From: Nymphaea colorata
Lineage: Eukaryota > Streptophyta > Magnoliopsida > Nymphaeales > Nymphaeaceae
Length of the DNA stretch: 64,000 nt
Reading direction: 5' to 3'
NCBI RefSeq assembly: GCF_008831285.2
Contig: NC_045138.2
Location: 20,617,934-20,681,933 of the forward strand
The first letter of the stretch is position 1. Each line of letters begins with the position of its first letter. Made by a program: the position numbers and the translations under genes. Under the pieces are notes generated by a model. It saw only the letters and a list, made by a program, of their open reading frames with translations, was not told the origin of the DNA and did not search any database. This document shows, in pieces, positions 50,901 through 60,250 of this stretch.

Positions 50901-52066
50901 AAAGACAGAACCAAGTTCTGCGAGAAAAAACAAGTGTCGCTATGAACAGAACTTCAAACATGTTGGCATAGAGTCACTTTTGTGCAGTGACAAGATAGAC
51001 CTAGAAACAAGCAATTAGAGGGTAGACGGTAGCTTTTGTCGGTGTCATCACATCCAGTTGTGGTAATCCGTCTCAGTTATCAACGAGAACAGTTTTGTAA
51101 GCTTCATATTATCATTATTGCAATTAAAACAATTGTTGGAGGTTCAAATAACGCAAATTACAGGTACATTTGCTCGTTAAATGCTGAATTCTGCTGGTAT
51201 TCACTCTAAATACTCCATTTCGTGTTGACGACGATTCCTCGGTAAAAATGAATAATGCAAATGAGCAAAACATGCAGCTCGACCTGACAATCAGTCATTG
51301 TTCTCCTTAGTCCTTCGCTAAATATCACCTCCTTTTTCAGAAGCAACCATGAAGCACAGCATTACCTACACATCAATTACCTCTCCCCAACCTCCATAGC
51401 TTTCATTTCAGTTCACGCGGATACATCAAAATCAATTATCAAAAGATTTTTCAGGTTCAGAAAGACGAATTTCAGTACTAATAACAAGAGATAAGTGAAC
51501 TAGAAAAGCGCATGAGAAAGAAGAAGAAAATCATCCAATACAAAATGTAGAGTAACTAGTGGTCTCAAATAACCAAACGGAACACGAGAAACAACAAGCG
51601 CGAAAGAAGAAGGCGAAGAGACATAAAAAGAGAAACATTAAACAAGAGAAACCCAAAGCGCACCAAAGCTGTAGCCAATGGACGCGTTGGACTCATTCCG
51701 GACCGTGTAATCTCCGTCTGCGTACCAAGCGATCTCGTCCCCCTTGTTAATCTCTCGAGAGCTGACGTAAAGCAAGAAACCGTTGAGAAGCAAGCACGCA
51801 TTTGACAAGCGAAGGCATGAAATGGAACAGAGAGGCTCCTTTTCTCACCTGAGGGGGCGAAATCGGACGGTGACGGTCACATTCTCCTTGGCCTTCTGGG
51901 AATCAGCCGTCTCGGGGCTCAGCGGCGACGTCTGGGCGAGGCTGGCCGAGGTGGCGGAGGGCGTCGGGGGTCGGCCGGAGCTCTTAGGCACCGCCGCTGC
52001 TTTCCTAGTCCGGAAGGGCGACACCGAGCTCGACGATCTCTGCGTCCTCGAGCTCGAGGAAGACAT
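16850..52066 (-). CDS. KIN-7 subfamily kinesin motor protein, 25 exons, about 1130 aa
   Basis: Exons, high to low: 52066-51849, 51761-51664, 50383-50294, 49723-49671, 47837-47772, 47684-47631, 44397-44338, 43823-43745, 43381-43314, 42743-42681, 42501-42397, 36998-36894, 36759-36652, 36565-36422, 34550-34368, 34027-33857, 25627-25388, 21868-21728, 21637-21512, 20668-20618, 20510-20463, 20292-20023, 19875-19135, 18332-18243 and, tentatively, 16870-16850. All junctions are in phase and GT-AG, for 3393 nt. The motor spans residues about 62-389: P-loop GVTSSGKT (142-149), switch I SSRSH (253-257), switch II DLAGSE (287-292). A coiled-coil stalk follows (exons 14, 18-19, 22-23). The first ~60 residues are Ser/Arg-rich with few acids, like the predicted organelle presequences of plant KIN-7 members. 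The role would be ATP-driven microtubule movement; cargo and location are inferred only. Several introns exceed 3 kb because of transposons. Confidence 0.92.
18002..18023. repeat. (AG)n microsatellite in the last kinesin intron
   Basis: GAGACAGAGAGAGAGAGAGAGAG type run, non-coding. Confidence 0.8.
24640..25295. repeat. Degenerate ~100 bp minisatellite, about six units
   Basis: A theme of GGAAGATGAGTTTAAA, then ACCAGTGTAACTCCATC, then CAAGCAAGAAAATATCA recurs. The ACCAGTGTAACTCCATC anchor starts near 24683, 24784, 24973, 25054, 25161 and 25261. Units are about 80-107 bases apart except where a CT tract expands one unit. Copies are clearly diverged, so the array is old. Confidence 0.8.
24874..24939. 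repeat. (CT)33 microsatellite inside the minisatellite
   Basis: An uninterrupted 66-base CT run sits inside one unit of the surrounding ~100 bp repeat. On the kinesin pre-mRNA it would be a GA run. Confidence 0.97.
25661..25922. repeat. Near-perfect 131 bp tandem duplication
   Basis: 25661-25791 and 25792-25922 are the same 131 bases with one difference (TTAAGAAAC against TTAACAAAC). The array starts 34 bases outside the acceptor of kinesin exon 17, in the upstream intron. The near identity shows a recent event. Confidence 0.96.
26433..26661 (+). repeat. 5' LTR of the intronic copia element
   Basis: Begins TGTTGAAATA and ends GGCTGCAACA. By eye it differs from the 3' LTR at 26447 (t/a), 26495 (t/c) and 26616 (c/a). 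It contains CT runs near its end and a TTTATAATAG segment that may serve as the promoter TATA. Confidence 0.97.
26662..26671 (+). other. Primer-binding site (initiator Met tRNA type)
   Basis: TGGTATCAGA directly follows the 5' LTR; this is the common plant copia and gypsy priming sequence. Confidence 0.85.
27269..27292. repeat. (TA)n microsatellite in the copia leader
   Basis: About 12 TA units between the primer-binding site and gag. It is probably a copy-specific expansion. Confidence 0.9.
27337..28938 (+). CDS. Copia gag, protease and GAG-pre-integrase (first part of the polyprotein)
   Basis: I take the ATG at 27337 (MAENLRTD) as the start; an in-frame ATG at 27322 is possible. The frame starts with a gag domain ([12 protein letters not shown]), followed by a CCHC knuckle, [14 protein letters not shown] (28084-28125), and a protease with a D-T-G triad near 28393. 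GAG-pre-integrase (WHLRFGHPS) is near 28790-28816. The frame then runs into a TGA at 28936-28938 because of a one-base shift near 28910-28925, and the integrase continues in another frame. The product would be a gag-like particle protein with protease but no integrase or RT. Confidence 0.85.
   Translation: MAENLRTDFSHEVKSGGNPFSYGSTVKLDGSNYEIWSHVFIMSVIGHQKEHVIEENESVEKSGKYGSWKGDNNIVMSWIMNSLQPQIASTIAYCTSAKQMWDFLEQTYSNDKNVSKILQVEEELLNLQQGDQSLAQYFASLKSIYEQLKALRPPCPTCHKTHGEQSMVAKFLQGLAPDYAVAKAQMLTGAEIPDQAEAYNKLSRLVVTLSQPSSDLQASALVASGGCGRGSFRGRGIGRGSGGGRGRFQCTYCGKIGHLEDRCWDKHGRPSVASLRRNVASKQGKNSLPSPIGSAQAASSVVDGSLSSSHPKTVTVSINKSEYEDFLALRSSQPSASTVMIDSATSVDSVPHDTGTTWTEASRHFCSKPSMFIVLHMLPQARHVKLADGRWSPILGYGDIKISQSMTIPNVLYAPKFPTNLLSVGQLINDLHCRVTFDYGLCSFQDLQTGKTIGGGYEKGGIYFLSDPMGIAASSITSPSSSFQWHLRFGHPSVSKLRHLLPQLSIPESFQCEAYQLGKHIRSSYSSVQLWTI
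28915..31495 (+). pseudogene. Copia integrase, reverse transcriptase and RNase H, interrupted by stops
   Basis: The integrase core runs from about 28930, with its three acidic residues in [14 protein letters not shown] and [13 protein letters not shown] at 30128-30130 interrupts the frame where RT begins, and a TGA at 30299-30301 just precedes the YQLNVKNAF motif; both fall where related elements usually have Trp. RT then continues with an intact YVDD loop near 30570-30581. RNase H follows ([23 protein letters not shown]) and ends in a TGA at 31493-31495. Thus RT and RNase H residues are well kept, while the frame is broken at three places including the upstream frameshift. Confidence 0.9.
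31532..31760 (+). repeat. 3' LTR of the intronic copia element
   Basis: 229 bp, TGTTGAAATA to GGCTGCAACA, preceded by TTGAGGAGGAG. It is followed by the TATAC target duplication. Confidence 0.97.
31766..33856 (-). other. Remainder of kinesin intron 16
   Basis: AT-rich, no exon. At about 32515-32660 ACTAGT and AGTTGAC words cluster (for example CCAACTAGT twice), recalling the GAGTCA-rich dispersed repeat, but alignment by eye is too weak to call it a copy. Confidence 0.6.
35044..35195. repeat. Dispersed repeat, copy B (partial)
   Basis: It shares with 7555-7710 an ATGTTTA-ATGA-AA-TTA-AT-TTGTTTTTC beginning, a TTTAAAAACAATAGTTAA block, GTTAACCCACC/GTTGACCCACC, GAGT-AACAAT-AA-GAGT, and a closing TTTAAAACATT. 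Only one end of the family is present here, in kinesin intron 14. Confidence 0.75.
38289..41754. mobile_element. Candidate 3.47 kb solo LTR in kinesin intron 11
   Basis: The segment starts TGTAACGCGCGG and ends GGTCGGGGTGTGACA, giving TG...CA ends with an imperfect inverted repeat. It is flanked on each side by TAAGC (38284-38288 and 41755-41759). There is no gag or pol, no internal primer-binding site and no second LTR in the neighbourhood, so it is best read as a solo LTR left by recombination. Long LTRs with GGGGTGTGACA ends are known from plant Ty3/gypsy chromoviruses (Tekay/Del type); that placement is inferred. Its first part carries a GGC/GAC triplet tract. Confidence 0.75.
38453..38992. 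repeat. ~540 bp (GGC)n(GAC) triplet tract
   Basis: About 180 consecutive triplets are almost only GGC and GAC, with one to several GGC between each GAC. The sequence is dense in CpG and free of stops in several frames on both strands. That creates long spurious frames of Gly/Asp, Pro/Ser, Ala/Val or Arg only. It lies inside the candidate solo LTR and inside the kinesin transcription unit. Confidence 0.97.
45241..45358. repeat. 59 bp CT-rich tandem duplication
   Basis: CCACCACCAAGTACC opens both copies (45241 and 45300), and each continues through CTCCATCTCCT and ATCATCCCA to CTCCTCCTCC. A related feature follows: CAACATAGTGCAACA near 45400 and GACATAGTGCAACA near 45448. The whole patch from about 45180 to 45720 looks inserted, but I cannot set its ends. 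Confidence 0.8.
46029..46832. repeat. CCTAGG-rich terminal-inverted-repeat element (~800 bp)
   Basis: The left end reads GTTGTCAAGGTGCCCAGGCA and the reverse complement of the right end GTTGTGAAGGCGTCACCTAG, followed in both by CCTAGGCG words. The interior is AT-rich and non-coding. The type (GTTGTGAAGGCG ends, CCTAGG subterminal words) is a common plant MITE pattern. I found no clean target duplication. Confidence 0.65.
46983..47369. mobile_element. GTAC-rich MITE (387 bp) with perfect 8 bp target duplication
   Basis: It starts CTATGTCACACGGGTAC and ends GTACCCATGTGACATAG, a 17 bp TIR with one mismatch. TTTAGAAA flanks it at 46975-46982 and 47370-47377. Both subterminal regions are arrays of GGTACC, GGTACGG and GGGTACG (left) and their complements (right), so the two ends can fold on each other. 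The core is AT-rich and non-coding. An 8 bp duplication suggests hAT-type mobilisation; 9 bp is possible if the outermost base belongs to the duplication. Confidence 0.9.
49906..49927. other. Perfect hairpin-forming inverted repeat
   Basis: GGAACAGCA at 49906-49914 pairs with TGCTGTTCC at 49919-49927 around a 4-base loop, in kinesin intron 3. It may be part of a decayed TIR element; the neighbourhood 49870-50110 is more GC-rich than the rest of the intron. Confidence 0.7.
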
Positions 52067-52250
52067 CTCCCTCTCTCTCGAGTTGTTGCAGATGAAAGAA
52101 AGCGAGGGAAGGAAAAAGAGAGATTAAACCCAGAGGAGAGCGAGAGAGACGACTTCAAAATGCGCCTGCCTTTACCTCCACGACCACGATGACGGAGAGA
52201 GAGAGAGAGAGAGAGGATTGTCGCTCGCCTTTTGAGCGCGCGGGACGGTT
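52067..52250 (-). promoter_or_regulatory. Kinesin 5' leader and proximal promoter
   Basis: Directly upstream of the kinesin ATG. It is GC-richer than the spacer beyond and contains a (GA)n run at 52195-52215, which on the transcribed strand is a CT run typical of plant 5' leaders. No clear TATA box is seen, as in many housekeeping genes. Confidence 0.5.
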
Positions 52251-55200
52251 TCTCGTTTTCCTTTTCTCTTCGTTTTGTGTTTCTTCTGTTAAATTCCCGT
52301 CATACCCTTCGCTGCCTTTGTTTTCCCACTCCCTTTTTAACGGTCCTACAGAAAATCACCGTTGTCTTCTCACCCGAACGGTTCACACAAAGCCCAAAGA
52401 ATCCGCGAGCATTCGCCTCCTCGAACAAGCTGATCCATATAAATTAAAAAGGCCATATTTTAAAAATTCAATTGGTGGCCTTTTATTTGAACGTTCTTTT
52501 TACAAGCATGCAACTTTTATGAAAACAATAAAAATATTTACTAGCATTTAATTGTCTATAGTACATGAACTTCAAAATATAATTTGCTTCCCACCAAAAC
52601 TTGCATGCGCTTGTTCTTATCATCCAACCTTTCGAACTAGGTTTTAAAAACTGGACTGCATCATCCAAAGCATCCTTACTTTTTTTTTTCTCACTAATTG
52701 TTCTCGCGTTTATTTCAAGACAGTGCATGCGGTGGGCCATGGCTGTCAAGTACAATAATTCCTATGGTCATCCCACTTTCAGTGACCTCAGTCGCTCGTT
52801 GAACTCTCCGTATCATTTTACTCAACCCTTATTCAAACTCAACATCAATAAAACTTTGACTCACTTAAGAGGGCGTTTGAATATTATTTCAGGAACAACA
52901 AAAGTGGAAATGTCTCGTCCCGTTGTTCTTGGAACGAAGTACATTTTTGGTGAGAATAGATGTGGTTTTGTCATTGTTTTGATTTGCCTGAACAGGAACA
53001 TACCGTGTTTGTTGGCTGCTTCCCACTGTATGTTTGAACTTTTCTAATCAATAAAGGAACCATCTGGCCAACCGACCCATCAAAGAGAGACGGGGCATTG
53101 TTGGCGTAGGGGCAGACTATAAATATTAAGTAGGCGTTTGATATATTCAGAACTATGAAATTTTACAATCAAAATGCTCAGTTTTAAACAAATTGAAATT
53201 ATTAAATAAACGGGGTCTTTTGTTTTCAGAATAAAAAAACTAAAACTTCTAATTTTAGACCTCATGTAAAGCAAAAATGTGGATTGATTTTTTCAATAAC
53301 AATGCATATATATATATATATATATATGATATCCATACAAAGGAAGTTATTTTCTTAATAATGTTTTATACATTGATAAATATTATACCATCCAGTTTAA
53401 ACTACTTTTAAAATAAGATATGCGGATGGAGAAATTTTGCAGTCTAAATAATTAGTTTCAGAAATTTGGGCCTCCACCTACCTACGTGCTTATTTTTAAA
53501 ATATGTGGAGCTACATTTTACGAAAAGCGCTTTGTAACAAGAGAACGCCGTTCCGTTGGACGACGCCGCTCATTTCGCTTATAATAATGATAATAATAGG
53601 CATTGCCACAATCAAGAAGGGTATTTTAGTCATTTCAATGAATCGTCGAGCAGCCTTCCCGCGGCGACGTCGTTGCGCTCGTTTTCGTCGTTTTTCTGTT
53701 GGCAGCGTCCCGTCCCGTCAACGTAGAGCGTCGTCACCGTTCGTTTATTACGAAAGTACCCTCGTAGCAATGAAGTATAAATAATGAAGCGCGCAGAAGG
53801 GCATAATCGTCACTTTACATGTACCAGTTGGCGCCATCCGGAAGAATGACCGCCGGGGACGTTCCGTACTCACTTATTCTCAAATGACTAATGTACCCCT
53901 TTTTATAATCCACTGACCCCGATTTAGTTACTTTCTTAAGGTGTTTGATTATTTTTAAAACTTTAAATTCATGTTTTATGTTTTCGTCGATGCGATACAA
54001 ATACAAAGCAAAACTTCATCACATTGAGAATTTCATGACTGATTTAAGATTCGTACATGAAAGTCTCATTTTACGTTTCGCAACATTTCCCATTAAATGA
54101 TATCATCCCAGTCCTACTTTCATGGATCTCAAATCCTATGGTCATTTTATTTGGGGTTTCGGATTTGGGGCCAATCTGGTTCTAATTTATAATCCGAGTC
54201 CAGTTGGGTCCAACCGACGAACTTTCAAAATGGACTTGGATGGATATTAATCTTTAACCTGCTATCAAAGTCGATTTCATGTTATTAATTTGTTTTCGGG
54301 GTGAGTGGTTATTTTTCTACGGCGGAGAGGTCATAGCCATGTGCTAATCTGAAAATATCCAATCATTCCTATCTCGGGTCCAGTATCAAAGTCATCGAAC
54401 TTTTTATAAATTGTACGGAAGCAAATAATCTAAATATAGTGGGAAACCCACTTTAGAACCGATCCATTTACACCCATGTCAGTTTAAAACAGACCAAATA
54501 GATATGGATCGATTTGGAGCTGACCCGATATGCGAGTCATATCAAAATCCTAAACTGGTCCCCCCAAATCTCCATTATGTGGATCTGATAACCTGGCAAT
54601 TGGGTCCTAGCTGGCTGCAATCTTGGATCTAATGTGATAAGGACAATGATCACTTTTGGCTTTGAGAATAAGTAAGATTAGTTTTCTGAAGTTGATCACC
54701 ACTTTTTGGAGAGGGACTGTGGCATGTGGGTAATCCTGCCTACCAATGGTTAGACTTTTGCACCGTTCACTTTTTTATGACGCTGACGCGATCATATTCT
54801 TCACAGGGCTAGAAGGGGGACCTGGTAGCTCAAAGAAGTTGACTCCAGACCTCTGTTTTTGTCTCATTTGGCCGTGAGATTGTATACACTGGGCTCGTTG
54901 CCTTGGTCCAATTTGACTTGGCTTAGTTGGTGCAACTCGAACCTGTCGATTAGGGGTGGAGTTAGGAATTTTTTGTTATATTATTAAAGGTAGCCCACCT
55001 TAGTCCTCTGGACGATGTGTGGGAGGAGGGGAAAGGGAGGCCCTTCACTGGTCATTCAAGGGTAGCCCGCCTCTCCTTATTTTTGGCTCGTGATGGGTTG
55101 GGTCTCTTTTGATTATTTGACACATGGTCTGGCCCGACAGTCTGCTCACTTTAGAAACTCTTTGCGCATCACCCATGATTCTCTTATAATTCTTACTGTA

Positions 55201-55660
55201 TCATAGATGGCTTCTTTCAAAACTTTTGGCATGTCATCAATATATTAAAATATAAAAATATTAAGGATTTCAAATATGGGTGAACATTGAATTCGATTCC
55301 TGACCTAAAGTTCACAGTTGATCTTGACCCAATGACTAAGTGAGTCGGGCTTGTGCTGTGGACAATGGCTTCAGGCTAGCCCAACCCCGTCTTTATCGAG
55401 TCCTTGACTGACCGAATGCCCACATTTAATCATATATGAGATTAAAAAAAAAAAAAAAAACCCTGGTGAGCCGTCACTCAAACAAGTGAACTATAGTGTT
55501 AGAGTTGACCTGGGCATCGACCCGGGTTTGGGCTGGCCGAATGTTCAAAATCTGAGCCCCAACCTCAGCCCTGTTACAATAAATTTTTGAAATATAAAAT
55601 ATGGTTTTTTTAATATAAAATATATTTTTAATACAATAATTTTATTTGTTATCGGGGTAG
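52251..55660. other. Intergenic spacer upstream of the kinesin
   Basis: No gene recognised. It contains a (TA)n run at 53306-53327, an unusually CG/TCG-rich patch near 53520-53770 without a convincing protein, and GGGTCCA/GACCCGAT-type repeat words near 54160-54620 and 54900-55150. An A run ends near 55460. Confidence 0.5.
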
Positions 55661-55666
55661 AGCAAG

Positions 55667-55779
55667 AGGGGGAGCCCCTGCGGCTCCCTCCTGCCGTCGT
55701 GAATGGGATCCGACCGCCGGTCAGGCAGGCGGCGCCGGTCCTGCCGGCGACAGTAGGGGGAGCTGCCAGGGCTCCCCTT
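55667..55779. repeat. GC-rich imperfect inverted repeat
   Basis: AGGGGGAGCCCCTGCGGCTC at 55667-55686 is matched inversely by GAGCTGCCAGGGCTCCCCTT at 55760-55779. CCGCCGG/GCCGG words lie between. It sits as a GC island in very AT-rich sequence; origin unknown. Confidence 0.55.
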
Positions 55780-55789
55780 TGCAGCACGT

Positions 55790-57060
55790 GGGATAAGGAG
55801 GGAGAGAGGAATGAGAATGTTCAAGGAGAGAGAAGTTGGGGGAGAGAGAAAAATAATGTTAAGAATCTGAACTGTTAGTTCTTAGATAGACTGTCCAGAC
55901 TTGATGCCTCTAGATCTATACTACATCTAAAGTCAGGATTCATAATTTGTTGATTTTTTAATGCAAACTTAGAAGGAGAGATCTTCTAATATCTCACAAC
56001 ATGTGGTTTGAGTGGCCTTGATTGGATATAGTTTAATATTACACACACACACACGTATATATATATATATAATCACATTTCCTGAAGATGTGCCGCACGG
56101 CTTGCGTTTTAAATATGGCTGGTCTAAATGTGCAGGCTATAAAAGTACGAGCCAGGCTTTATCAAATACCGAAGGATTACCAACTCTCTTGACGTGAACA
56201 TGAGAGTATTGAATATTGATCTTCCCCACACCGATGAGAATTTATGTGCTTCACGGTTCTTGCGAGTTGTGGACCTTTAGTTACTTAGCCTTATTACTCT
56301 TGTTTCGTGGAATGATATCTTGTTCTTCTCAACATGGGTACCAGTTCTGGTTTGAGTCTTATTGGAAACGGTCACCACCCGTTTAAAGTTTTAAACTTTG
56401 AAATTTTATAATATTTTTTTGAATTTTCAATCTCTTATATATTCTTACTCAAACCAGGCAGACTGAGATGTGATCCTAATCCCTTTAAATCATACTCATT
56501 CTTTGTGAAACTTTAAAAAATATGGAGTTTCAAAATGATATTGACAACACGTGGGTAATTAACGGTAGATGCATGGCTGTTGTCCGATTACTTGGTCGGA
56601 TTGATCGGCCTATAAAAGGCAGGTAGTCACTATGATTCTTATAGGTTATTTTTCTAAACTAAAAACAGTTATCCATAACACTCTATTTGAGGGATGTATT
56701 AAACACTTCACCGTATGAGATTGAAAACATCATCTCTGTATCGGACTATTCAAGTTGACTTGCTCGATTTTCACCCGATTTAAGTGAAACATTTTTGAAA
56801 ATATTGGCCGATCTTGAAAAAGGAATTAGGCTGGCTTGGGCTAGCCAAGGCTAGAAAAACCCAGGGTAAGGAAGACCCAAAGATCTCGTCTGCAGCTTAC
56901 GCCCGGCCTGGCCTGCTTAGTTATCGGGCTAGGCCCAACAGTCATCTTCATGCCTGTCAGGTACCTGGTTTGTTGTTCATCCTTATGGAAAACTTTTAAT
57001 ATTTCTTTTATTGATATCTTAAAAACATTCCGCTACTCTTAAGAGTTTCCAAGGAAGTGC
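55790..57060. other. Intergenic spacer, no gene seen
   Basis: AT-rich with a short (CA)n(TA)n run near 56041-56071 and GGC-TGGGCTAG repeat words near 56820-56945. No exon or domain seen. Confidence 0.5.
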
Positions 57061-57066
57061 TTGACG

Positions 57067-57290
57067 AAATGCCAAAAAGAACCCATCAGTAACACTCCAA
57101 GAGAGCTCACTAATACCATACCAGTTGGGAATATATATAAAATGCTAAAAAGAACCCATCAGTAACACTCAAAGAGAGCTCACTACTAGCATAACAGTTG
57201 GGAATATATATATATATATGTGACTAAATGCCAAAAAGAACCCTAACACTCCAAGTTTTTAAGGGAGCTGACTACTAGCATAACAGTTGG

Positions 57291-57297
<7 letters not shown>
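57067..57297. repeat. Three-copy tandem repeat (73-86 bp units)
   Basis: AAATGC-AAAAAGAACCC begins units at 57067, 57140 and 57226. Each runs through AACACTC-AAG and GAGCTCACTA/GAGCTGACTA to CAGTTGGGA-TATATA. The spacing change comes from the growing TA run at unit ends. Confidence 0.9.

Positions 57298-57343
<46 letters not shown>
57294..57343. repeat. (TA)n followed by (GA)n
   Basis: A TA run of about 32 bases passes directly into about 18 bases of GA, at the end of the third tandem unit. Confidence 0.92.
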
Positions 57344-57356
57344 AGTGAGGTTTAAC

Positions 57357-58041
57357 GCTTTGTTTGGATGGAGGAAAAAAAAATGAAATAAAAGGGATGT
57401 GTGAAAATGAAATAAAAAAAAAAAAGAAAAATGAAATGAGAAAGAAAATGAAAGGAAAGAGGTGATTATAAAGCTTGTTTGAATAGAAAGTAAATGATAG
57501 AATTTATATTACTTTACAATAATACTCTTAATATTCAATTATAGAGGTGTACATGAAATACAATGAACAATGGCAACCCACTGTCCAACTGCGGCGATAA
57601 TGACTCCGACATGGTCGATATGGTTTGAACGGGAAAAATTACCATCCAAGTCTCGAGCAGTGGTGGGAAGGGAAAGAAAGACACACTCGGCACCCATCGG
57701 AGTCTTGACCAGTGGCGGGGAGGGAGAGAAATAGCCACACAAGGTTAAAGGTATACATGGTAAAAATGGATAAACTTTTAGTTTCCTTCTCCATCCCTCC
57801 AATTTTGAAGGGATTGAATTTACATTAAAGTATCATTTTCATTTCCTCCTTCTTCTTTTTCTTTCTTTGCAACCAAACAAATTTTTTACTTTTTTTTTTT
57901 CTTCTTTTTAATTAGTCAATCAAACAAAACATCGATTGTTCAATCTTTTCCTTTCCCTTCATCCAAACAAGACTTTTAATTAGTCAATCAAACAAAACAT
58001 TGATTGTTCAATCTTTTCCTTTCCCTTCATCCAAACAAGAC
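57357..58041. repeat. MITE-like element with GTTTGGATG ends and a duplicated right terminus
   Basis: GCTTTGTTTGGATGGAGG at the left and CCTTTCCCTTCATCCAAACAAG at the right are inverted partners, with related words (GCTTGTTTGAATAG near 57473, GCAACCAAACAAAT near 57868) inside. The right terminal 68 bases occur twice in tandem, 57906-57973 and 57974-58041, with one mismatch. Non-coding; no certain target duplication. Confidence 0.65.
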
Positions 58042-60250
58042 TTAAATCTATGTTGGGCCAAGTCGGGATCTCTTTACCCAGCTTGGGTCAGTCCAGCCCA
58101 ATGAACTTCTTTTATTGTTGTTGGCCTAGAACTCAAATAATCAGTTCAAGTTCGGTCCTGTGCCCAACTAGTCATTGGCTATGAGGTCCGCTCACTTTTA
58201 AAAGAAAATATGTGCACCTGGTGAAGGGCAGCGAGAGAGGGAGAAGATTAAAAAAGTGAAAAAATGTCCAAGTCTGGCAGCTGGGTTCACGTATTTCTTC
58301 TTTCTCCATCTTTTCTAAATGGATTTGCATCAAAATCCCCTAGTTGTCGTTCATGGTTGTCTGAATACTCCATGGACCGTGAGCAGAATGGGCTTGGGAT
58401 TCATAACCACAGAGGTAGGCAGGAGAAATTTGGTAGCTGTGCCTTTTCCTGTGCGAGCAACGGGGCGAAGTGCTGAGCACAGAAACGATGAGCTCAAATT
58501 TCGAACTTTGTGGGGATTTCAGATTGTCTGAGATATCTGAGCATCTCGAGAGATCTGATTGTTCTTTCAAAAGCAACTCCCTCCTCGTTGCTTTCTTGTT
58601 TCACATTTTTCTTCTTTTGAGGCCATTGATGAGGTACAGAGAACGTACACTTTCGTTCGTCCAGATTTTGGCAGTTTGGATTTCGAATGTGGCTCTCAAA
58701 TCTTTCAAATTGAGCCAAAGTTCCTGCCGGTGCTCTGTCTCTTGTGCCTTGTACCTTGGTCTCTACGTCACTTTAAAGTGACTGTTCATTTAAACCCTGT
58801 TGTACTGTACCACCATCTGCAAATGGATCAGAAAATAAAGGAAAAAGAAGAATCATTTGAATACCATGCACTGGCCATAGTTTCATAAAAGAGTCTGATC
58901 AGGACTTTCGTGGTTTATGATCTTAGGCGAGACTTTTGAACAATCTAAAGATAAATTAAAATTAAGCAAAATTCAGTTGGTTATTCTATTGCAAAAAAAT
59001 CTTGTTATATTCTAGCCCCAACAAGAGCGAGATTGGACCCCGTTATGGCATAAGAAGAAGTTCACTCAACTTAGTACACTAGCAAAAATTTCCTTCAAAC
59101 AACCTATGCAGGCTAAGCGATCACAGATTCATAATTCTGACTTTGCATCAACAAAAGATGGCTTCAAGGACATGATTTCACTATGGTACCATATTCTTCC
59201 TCTGCCACTTTAAAAGCATTTCACGTGGAGAATTTTATACATGCAATATGGCCTATAGAGGGTTCCAATAAAAGAATCGCCACCCAGATTGATTTATCCG
59301 ATGCTGCTAAATTGAACCTTGTAATTAGTAGCAACTGGCATGCAATAAAGAAATGCAAACACCCCCCCCAACCCCACAAAAAAAGAAGAAAAGAAAATAA
59401 ATATAAATTGCTTCCTCGTGTAGGTGTGCACCTTGCAGCACCCATTAAACAGAACATATAAAATGAACTGCACCATGATCGCCATAACACAAGAATCAAA
59501 TTCCCCAAATAACACTCTTTGAGACAAAAACAAACTTGAGTTCTCTATGTGACTATGTCATGCTGATGAGTTCTCACCGACCGGGCCCCACACTTGTTGC
59601 ATCGCCGATGATCCTCCATCTCTTCAGTGATCGGGGGCAACACACAGAAACTCCTTAGCGACCGTTCCTTCGAAGAGAAGCAACACTAGTTGCAGGGACG
59701 ACTCCACTTTAATCCCCAATCCATCAATGCAAAGAACGAACCTGTGGAATCGAACGTCAAGGTATGGCTGCCATTTAAGCAAGGAAGAGGGGACAAAAGT
59801 GTAGAGACCAGAGACCATGAAGGGAAGAATAATAGGGGGTATTTAACAACTTGGAGTCTCCCCATGAGATGAAAATTCCAGGTTCCAGATCCCCGAATTC
59901 TTCGATCGCCTCAAATTTTGACTCTAAAAGAAAAGAGCTACGCTATGAAAGAAGCGGTAAAGTTTTGGAATTATAAATACTACCGTTAGATTTCTACTTG
60001 CAGGAATTGTTTCAAAACCACTACAGCGTTATGTGCGTGAACCCGTCATCCCTTTTCGTTCCTGCGGATGCACATAAATTTGAAACGCAGAGTGATAAAA
60101 GTGATAGCATTACTTAATAGCATAATCTAAATATAACCAAACTCATATGACAAAAACCATGAACAGGTGACATACATAAGATTGCATTTTCATCCTGCCA
60201 CTAACAATCACCAGCCCTTGATCTCCATGCCTTAGTGTATAATTAGTTAT
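58042..60250. other. Intergenic spacer, no gene recognised
   Basis: Several short frames exist (for example near 58264-58890 and 59183-59461), but none shows a known domain or plausible splice structure. Confidence 0.5.

Noticed and set aside
51783-52127. 114 aa plus-strand frame opposite kinesin exon 1
   Set aside because: Antisense shadow of the Ser-rich first exon; no recognisable content.
53503-53784. 93 aa Arg-rich frame in a TCG-rich patch
   Set aside because: Composition-driven; no similarity that I recognise and no support on either side.
58264-58890. Cluster of 70-109 aa plus-strand frames
   Set aside because: They overlap in different frames, show no domain and have no clear promoter or splice context.
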